In this document: positions 60,064 through 64,000 of the stretch, piece after piece | Layout: each line of letters begins with the position of its first letter | How positions within the stretch are numbered: the first letter of the stretch is position 1 | Assembly: GCA_040385645.1 (NCBI GenBank) | Contig: JAZKGZ010000012.1 | Span: forward strand, 1-64,000 | Direction of reading: 5' to 3' | Length of the DNA stretch: 64,000 nucleotides | From: JANXSS01 sp040385645 | Lineage (GTDB): Bacteria > Pseudomonadota > Gammaproteobacteria > Burkholderiales > Burkholderiaceae_D | Position numbers and translations under genes: made by a program | Notes under the pieces: generated by a model | Databases searched by the model: none | Told to the model about the DNA's origin: nothing | What the model saw: the letters and a program-made list of their open reading frames with translations, nothing else

Positions 60064-61328
60064 TGGACGCTCCTTATTTGCCAGATGCCAGGTGCCGATT
60101 GCGACAATGTCAAATTACGCGATGCCAGCGCAGCACGCATCTGCGCCAATGGCACATCGACCTGTGGCTTGGGTTTGACGAACAGGCTGCGGTCACGGAA
60201 TTCCAAGCTCTCGATCGCAGGTTTCGCAGAATCGGCGGAAGCTTGCGCGACGATGCCGGCCCAGGCTGCGCCGAATCCGGCTGCCAGCGCCGTGAAATCG
60301 TCCGCTGCCGGCCTGCCGTTGTCGCGCTGCCCGGCGGCGATTTTCTGGCGCATCTGCGCTGCCGGATCGACGATCACCGTCTCGTTGGGATAGGCGCTGC
60401 GGTAGATCTGCACCATCGACGCCTGTAGCTGCGCTGCCTCGCGGGAGAGACGCCACCATTGAAAGTTCAGGGCACCGATATTTACGATCAGCAGCAGTGC
60501 TCCCAGCGCCATCGGCCAGCGCCAGCGCGCCCAGTCGAAATCAGCATGATTAGTACCGCGCAAGCCAGCTACCAGATCGAGGGTCGCAGCGCGTGCGCCG
60601 GGAATCCAGCATTGCCACTGGTCGGTCAATACCGTCACCCGCTGCTCGATGGGCAACAGCGCATCGACCGTCTGCTGGCAGGCGACGACATCGTCCTGCG
60701 GCACGTACAACGCCACAGAGGCGGTCGGCACGATTGCGCAGAGTGTCTGCACGACGTCGTTGAAGGCATCGGCCAGGTTGTCGGGCATCAAAGGCAAGCC
60801 CATGCCGTTCTGTTCGGACAAACGCAGGGTGACATCGATTTCAGCGCCGAATACGGTGACGGCGGCTGCCGCACTGCCGTTTGCCTGACTCAAACACAAT
60901 TGTGACGGTAACGCCGCCACCTGCCTGGCACCGTATTGACCGATGGTTTGCAGCAGTATCTGCAGCCAGGCGCGCTGCACCACTGCCACCGTACGCAGAC
61001 CCGATTCGCTGCCACCCGCCACAATCACGCATTCGGTGGGGTCCGACATCAATTGATCTTCCACCAGATTCGGCAAGGCCAGGCGTAATCGGGCGGGCGA
61101 CATCGGTGGCACTTTCAGATGCAGGAGCGTGACATCGCTGGCAGCCAAGAGCAGCACCACGCGCTGCGCCGAACGCATCGTACCAGCCAGATCGGAGAGC
61201 CCCGCCCTGCCTTCACGTTCGACAATATCGCCGGTGCCGACCAATGCGTAGGGACATGGCAGCGTAATCCAGTGCGAGGCATTGTCGGCTACCGATCTGG
61301 ACGGCAGGCGGATGTAGAGTGTGCTCAA
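60060..61328 (-). CDS. gspL: Type II secretion protein GspL
   Basis: 422 residues. Cytoplasmic actin-like domain (MSTLYIRLP at the start, VVLLLAASDVTLLHLKVPPMSPARLRLALPNLVEDQL) that binds GspE, TM helix near 275-295 (WPMALGALLLIVNIGALNF), and a periplasmic ferredoxin-like domain that pairs with GspM. Stop overlaps the gspM start. Confidence 0.93.
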   Translation of the reverse strand: MSTLYIRLPSRSVADNASHWITLPCPYALVGTGDIVEREGRAGLSDLAGTMRSAQRVVLLLAASDVTLLHLKVPPMSPARLRLALPNLVEDQLMSDPTECVIVAGGSESGLRTVAVVQRAWLQILLQTIGQYGARQVAALPSQLCLSQANGSAAAAVTVFGAEIDVTLRLSEQNGMGLPLMPDNLADAFNDVVQTLCAIVPTASVALYVPQDDVVACQQTVDALLPIEQRVTVLTDQWQCWIPGARAATLDLVAGLRGTNHADFDWARWRWPMALGALLLIVNIGALNFQWWRLSREAAQLQASMVQIYRSAYPNETVIVDPAAQMRQKIAAGQRDNGRPAADDFTALAAGFGAAWAGIVAQASADSAKPAIESLEFRDRSLFVKPKPQVDVPLAQMRAALASRNLTLSQSAPGIWQIRSVQ

Positions 61329-61341
61329 GCGATTTGTGCTT

Positions 61342-62361
61342 TCATTGATTTTCGCGGATCCACAAAGTTTCTGTTGTCGCCAGGCTCGACGTAGATTCAG
61401 CAGAGCGCTTGATCAATGCCCGCACATCGAGACCAGCGCGGTTAAGTTTCACTTTGCCATCCAGCAGAAAATATTTCGAGGTGACGTTTGGTGAAGCCGG
61501 ACGCCCCCCACTACCACGGCCTTCACTATCAGGTGTGTCGATCTTAACCGAATGGCGGCTCTGCATATCCACAAAGCTTTGAAATGGCGTCTTGTCTCGG
61601 TCCAGAATAATCGTTTTGGCTTGTGCTACCGGTAGATCAGTAAAGACTGCATGCAATACCTCTGCCGACGCAGTGTTGATATTGATAACCGTTGCCTCCG
61701 GTAGAAAAATTACGTACCCACGCAGTTTTCTTACGATTTCCGGTGTAAAGCCGGGTACGGATAGAAGATCCTCGATATACGTGAATTTCAACCGTGCCGA
61801 CGTCGGTGTAAGCGTGGGCCCGCCGGGCACCGGCGGCAACGGCACTGGCGGCTGCCCAGCCTTGACGGCATTTACTGCCGCATCCGCCAATTTAGGCTCG
61901 AGACTTAACGCGGTGAGCAACTTTTTAAACGACAAGATCGCCAAAGGGGCCGGAACACCGTTAGTGGCAAGATTAGTAAGATTAAGTAACGACTGCGCAT
62001 CGATGATCGTGCCGGTGATCGTCGCATCGCTGGCTTCGCTATCGGACCGGCCGTTTTCCACATACGAATCCAGTCGGGTTTCGGCAAGCCCGACTGCCCA
62101 AGTTTGCTGAAGATTTACTTTGTCGCCGCTACTTAGATAGCTGCCTCTTAAAATTAATTGCGCCCAATCCAGAGCGCCACGCAAAATCCATTGCTTCTGC
62201 AACTGCATGCGCTGATTTTCGATCGAGCGCACCTGCACCTGCTGCTGCCAGAATAAGCTGGCAACGATCGTTACGGCCAGCGTGGTCAGAAGCAACGCGG
62301 TAATCACCGCCACACCGCCCTGGCGAGGCCTGCTCCGACAGGGAGCGATCAGCTTTTTCAC
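61342..62361 (-). CDS. gspK: Type II secretion minor pseudopilin GspK
   Basis: Large minor pseudopilin at the tip. 339 residues. Basic leader MKKLIAPCRSRPRQGG, hydrophobic helix VAVITALLLTTLAVTIVASLFW without the Glu5 typical of other pseudopilins, as usual for GspK. Insertion domain with a Pro-rich stretch (QPPVPLPPVPGGPT), then IEDLLSVPGFTPE and NINTASAEVLHAVF. 13 bases before gspL; start overlaps gspJ by 4 bases. Confidence 0.93.
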   Translation of the reverse strand: MKKLIAPCRSRPRQGGVAVITALLLTTLAVTIVASLFWQQQVQVRSIENQRMQLQKQWILRGALDWAQLILRGSYLSSGDKVNLQQTWAVGLAETRLDSYVENGRSDSEASDATITGTIIDAQSLLNLTNLATNGVPAPLAILSFKKLLTALSLEPKLADAAVNAVKAGQPPVPLPPVPGGPTLTPTSARLKFTYIEDLLSVPGFTPEIVRKLRGYVIFLPEATVININTASAEVLHAVFTDLPVAQAKTIILDRDKTPFQSFVDMQSRHSVKIDTPDSEGRGSGGRPASPNVTSKYFLLDGKVKLNRAGLDVRALIKRSAESTSSLATTETLWIRENQ

Positions 62362-63041
62362 ACCACCCCCAGCAAAAAAATCTTGCGCATGAACGTGCTC
62401 CGCCCACCTATCTGCAGGCTCACTTCCAATCCAGTCGGCACGCTCGCCGCGGTAACAGTAGCATCCGGCGCGGGTGGCGTGCGCCAGCCTCCGCCCTGCC
62501 AGAAGCGCATGGTGATCGCCGTGACGTCCGACTGCAATGTCAGCGCTTCGTTGTTATCGGTGATTGCACCGGCGGCTTGCCAGGCTGTCGCCAGTTCGTT
62601 CAAATCACGTGTGGGCACCGATTCCTGGCGCGACAGTGCGCCGTTGCGCAACCGATACGTCACGACTTGCAAACGGCTGGGCTGATCTTCAACGCTGACG
62701 CTGCGCACCATCGTCAAGCGATCTTGGGTGGCGATCAAGTGTGCATGACGCAGAGGTGTCGCCATGGATACGAATTTGTCGCAGTCGCTCTGCATTTGCG
62801 CAAAAGTGAGCTGCATTGCCCGGGTAAGATCGAGATTTTCGGTCAGGGCGACACGGGCACGTACGATGCCGTCAAGGCCACGCCATCCGAGCACAGCGAC
62901 GACTGCCAGGATCGTGATGGCGACCAGTAATTCGATCAGCGTGAAGCCTGAGCTGATGCGGGCGCAACTGCGATCACAGCTGCGGTTACAGCCGCGATCG
63001 CAGCGACGATTATGGGTACGTGGGGAAGCCGAGTCGGTCAT
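62358..63041 (-). CDS. gspJ: Type II secretion minor pseudopilin GspJ
   Basis: 227 residues. The prepilin site is G|FTLIELLVAITILAVVAVLGWRGL, Glu5 present. Its leader is about 32 residues, far longer than usual, and carries a Cys-rich run (CDRG, CNRS, CDRS) from a 12-bp repeat. The domain then reads RVALTENLDLTRAMQLTFAQMQSDC. The start overlaps gspI by 4 bases (ATGA), which supports this ATG; an internal start is not evident. Confidence 0.9.
   Translation of the reverse strand: MTDSASPRTHNRRCDRGCNRSCDRSCARISSGFTLIELLVAITILAVVAVLGWRGLDGIVRARVALTENLDLTRAMQLTFAQMQSDCDKFVSMATPLRHAHLIATQDRLTMVRSVSVEDQPSRLQVVTYRLRNGALSRQESVPTRDLNELATAWQAAGAITDNNEALTLQSDVTAITMRFWQGGGWRTPPAPDATVTAASVPTGLEVSLQIGGRSTFMRKIFLLGVV
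62955..63002 (-). repeat. 12-bp in-frame repeats in the gspJ leader
   Basis: Four units in the coding sense: TGCGATCGCGGC, TGTAACCGCAGC, TGTGATCGCAGT and a more divergent TGCGCCCGCATC. They encode CDRG, CNRS, CDRS and CARI. Confidence 0.8.
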
Positions 63042-63445
63042 CGCTGATTCGTGTTCGGCACGATTTGCGCCAGCTTGATGATGCGGCGCTGGGGCTCGCG
63101 GCTATCGAATACGCTCACTTCCACCCGCCGAAAATAAGGGTTCGGCGTGGCCAGCACTTCTTCGCTGCAGGTCAGCGGCAGTTCGTCCTGCGAGCAATCG
63201 AAGGTACTGGTACCGACCTCGGGGAAAAATGCCAACAAGCGAATCTGCGACAGACGGTTTTCGGCAGACCAGGTCGCCATCATCGAAGCACGCAAGCCAT
63301 TGCTATTTTGCGTCAGACTGCCGACGGCCCGCAGGCTCGCACCCAGCGCCGTGCCGACGATTACCAATGCCACCAACACTTCCAGCAGGGTAAAGCCGGC
63401 GCTGCGTGGCGCTGCAAAACCTATAAGCTGCAGCCGGTGCGTCAT
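63038..63445 (-). CDS. gspI: Type II secretion minor pseudopilin GspI
   Basis: 135 residues. Leader MTHRLQLIGFAAPRSAG then FTLLEVLVALVIVGTALGASLRAVG (Glu5 present). The start at 63445 lies one base after the gspH stop. A pair of Cys (FDCSQDELPLTCSEE) in the C-terminal domain could form a disulfide. Confidence 0.93.
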   Translation of the reverse strand: MTHRLQLIGFAAPRSAGFTLLEVLVALVIVGTALGASLRAVGSLTQNSNGLRASMMATWSAENRLSQIRLLAFFPEVGTSTFDCSQDELPLTCSEEVLATPNPYFRRVEVSVFDSREPQRRIIKLAQIVPNTNQR

Positions 63446-63446
63446 T

Positions 63447-63917
63447 TTATTCGGCGACGAAATGGCCGATACCGTCGGCCCGGATGGCAGCACTATTGTC
63501 GCCAGAGGCTAACGTCAAGAGAAACGGCCGATCCACCGGCTCGCGCCCGAACACCACCCGCAGGATCGGTTGGGTTTGCGTCGGCGAGATCGAGACGGCC
63601 ACGGGCGGGCGTTGAAACGGACGCGCTCGCAACAAATCGTCTTGCGTCAGCAGTTGCCAGGCATTGTCTTGACGCATTAGAAAGCGGTAGCCCTGTTCAT
63701 CGGCCTCGAAGGCGATCGGGCGGTTGCGTACGATCGCTTCATCGCGCGCCAGTTGCAGCAGTATCGCGATGCGCTGCGTTTCTTTTTGCAGTATCTGGCG
63801 CTCGCTGGGTATCGCGTTGAAAGAAACCATGCCCAGCGTCAGGCCGGCGATCACCAACACGACCAGCAGCTCCAACAGCGTGAAGCCGGATGCGTCGGGC
63901 ATCCTCGGTCGGCGCAT
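63447..63917 (-). CDS. gspH: Type II secretion minor pseudopilin GspH
   Basis: 156 residues. Leader MRRPRMPDASG then FTLLELLVVLVIAGLTLGMVSFNA (Glu5 present). C-terminal beta domain contains GYRFLMRQDNAWQLL and VVFGREPVDRPFLLTLASGDNSAAIRADGIG. The ATG overlaps the gspG stop by one base. Confidence 0.93.
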   Translation of the reverse strand: MRRPRMPDASGFTLLELLVVLVIAGLTLGMVSFNAIPSERQILQKETQRIAILLQLARDEAIVRNRPIAFEADEQGYRFLMRQDNAWQLLTQDDLLRARPFQRPPVAVSISPTQTQPILRVVFGREPVDRPFLLTLASGDNSAAIRADGIGHFVAE

Positions 63918-64000
63918 TACAATTCCCAGGAACCGATATCGGCATCGTTACCTGCACCACCGGGCTGACCGTCCGCACCGTAGGAAAAGACATCGATTTC
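63917..64000 (-). CDS. gspG: Type II secretion major pseudopilin GspG (3' end only)
   Basis: The window ends inside this gene. The 27 visible residues run EIDVFSYGADGQPGGAG, then NDADIGSWEL and a TAA stop at 63917-63919. GADGxxGGxGxxADIGxW is the calcium-binding C-terminal loop of GspG. Upstream sequence and the operon promoter lie outside the window. Confidence 0.9.
   Translation of the reverse strand, partial: EIDVFSYGADGQPGGAGNDADIGSWEL

Overview
The window reads as a stretch of betaproteobacterial chromosome, most likely order Burkholderiales and close to Oxalobacteraceae. The case rests on gene content and order: rplY-pth-ychF, rsmD-coaD-fdx facing ftsY-ftsE-ftsX, minC-minD-minE, an aa3/caa3 cytochrome oxidase block running into rpoH, phaM (a PHA-granule regulator), ahcY-DUF360-metF, metK-lpxL-lpxL-dapF-DUF484-xerC-dksA, hslVU, and a type II secretion operon ordered gspG-H-I-J-K-L-M-N-D-E-F with a gspC-like gene last. 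Almost every gene is housekeeping. I see no rRNA, tRNA, insertion sequence, integrase of a mobile element, prophage module or CRISPR array.

Layout. 1-6217 (+): 5'-clipped rplY, pth, a secreted parallel beta-helix protein set in an AT-rich gap, ychF, and a DUF484-GGDEF diguanylate cyclase. 6237-7770 (-): ferredoxin, coaD, rsmD. 7898-10815 (+): ftsY-ftsE-ftsX. 10846-12729 (-): minE-minD-minC. 13156-14220 (+): a perfect CIRCE element followed by rpoH. 14243-23938 (-): a long oxidase assembly region (SCO1, heme O and heme A synthases, a second SCO-like protein, SURF1, subunit III, DUF2970, CtaG, a 34-residue protein, subunits I and II, DUF2244), interrupted by one small plus-strand gene. 24058-32137: bioC facing comF-trmL-PCuAC, then rfaE2/ferritin-like/phaM on minus and two DUF3108 genes plus queC on plus. 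32205-37990 (-): GNAT, cca, GST, NDUFA9-like and slt. 38015-43751: the folate and SAM cycle (5-FCL, metF, a small membrane protein, ahcY, an M14 peptidase, metK). 44016-52961 (+): lipid A acyltransferases, dapF, DUF484, xerC, dksA, a STAS-like protein and hslVU. 52966-64000 (-): the type II secretion operon, cut off inside gspG at the window edge.

Genes working together. The SAM cycle appears to be under RNA control at two points: a SAH riboswitch before ahcY and a SAM-II-like pseudoknot before metK, each behind a recognisable promoter. Heat shock is wired through a CIRCE operator over the rpoH promoter and a possible sigma-32 promoter before hslVU. The oxidase block holds subunits I-III together with copper delivery (SCO, CtaG, PCuAC nearby), heme A synthesis and SURF1.

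The least expected structural signal is a recurrent pattern of short tandem duplications. Units of 13 to 15 bp lie at or just after stop codons or between genes (rplY, ychF, COX15, coxB/coxA, the STAS gene, gspF/gspC). Units of 12 bp lie inside coding sequence (bioC, the M14 peptidase, the gspJ leader). I found no convincing new multi-gene system. The most worthwhile leads are the repeat pattern, the CIRCE-rpoH arrangement, the SAM-II-like element and the beta-helix protein.
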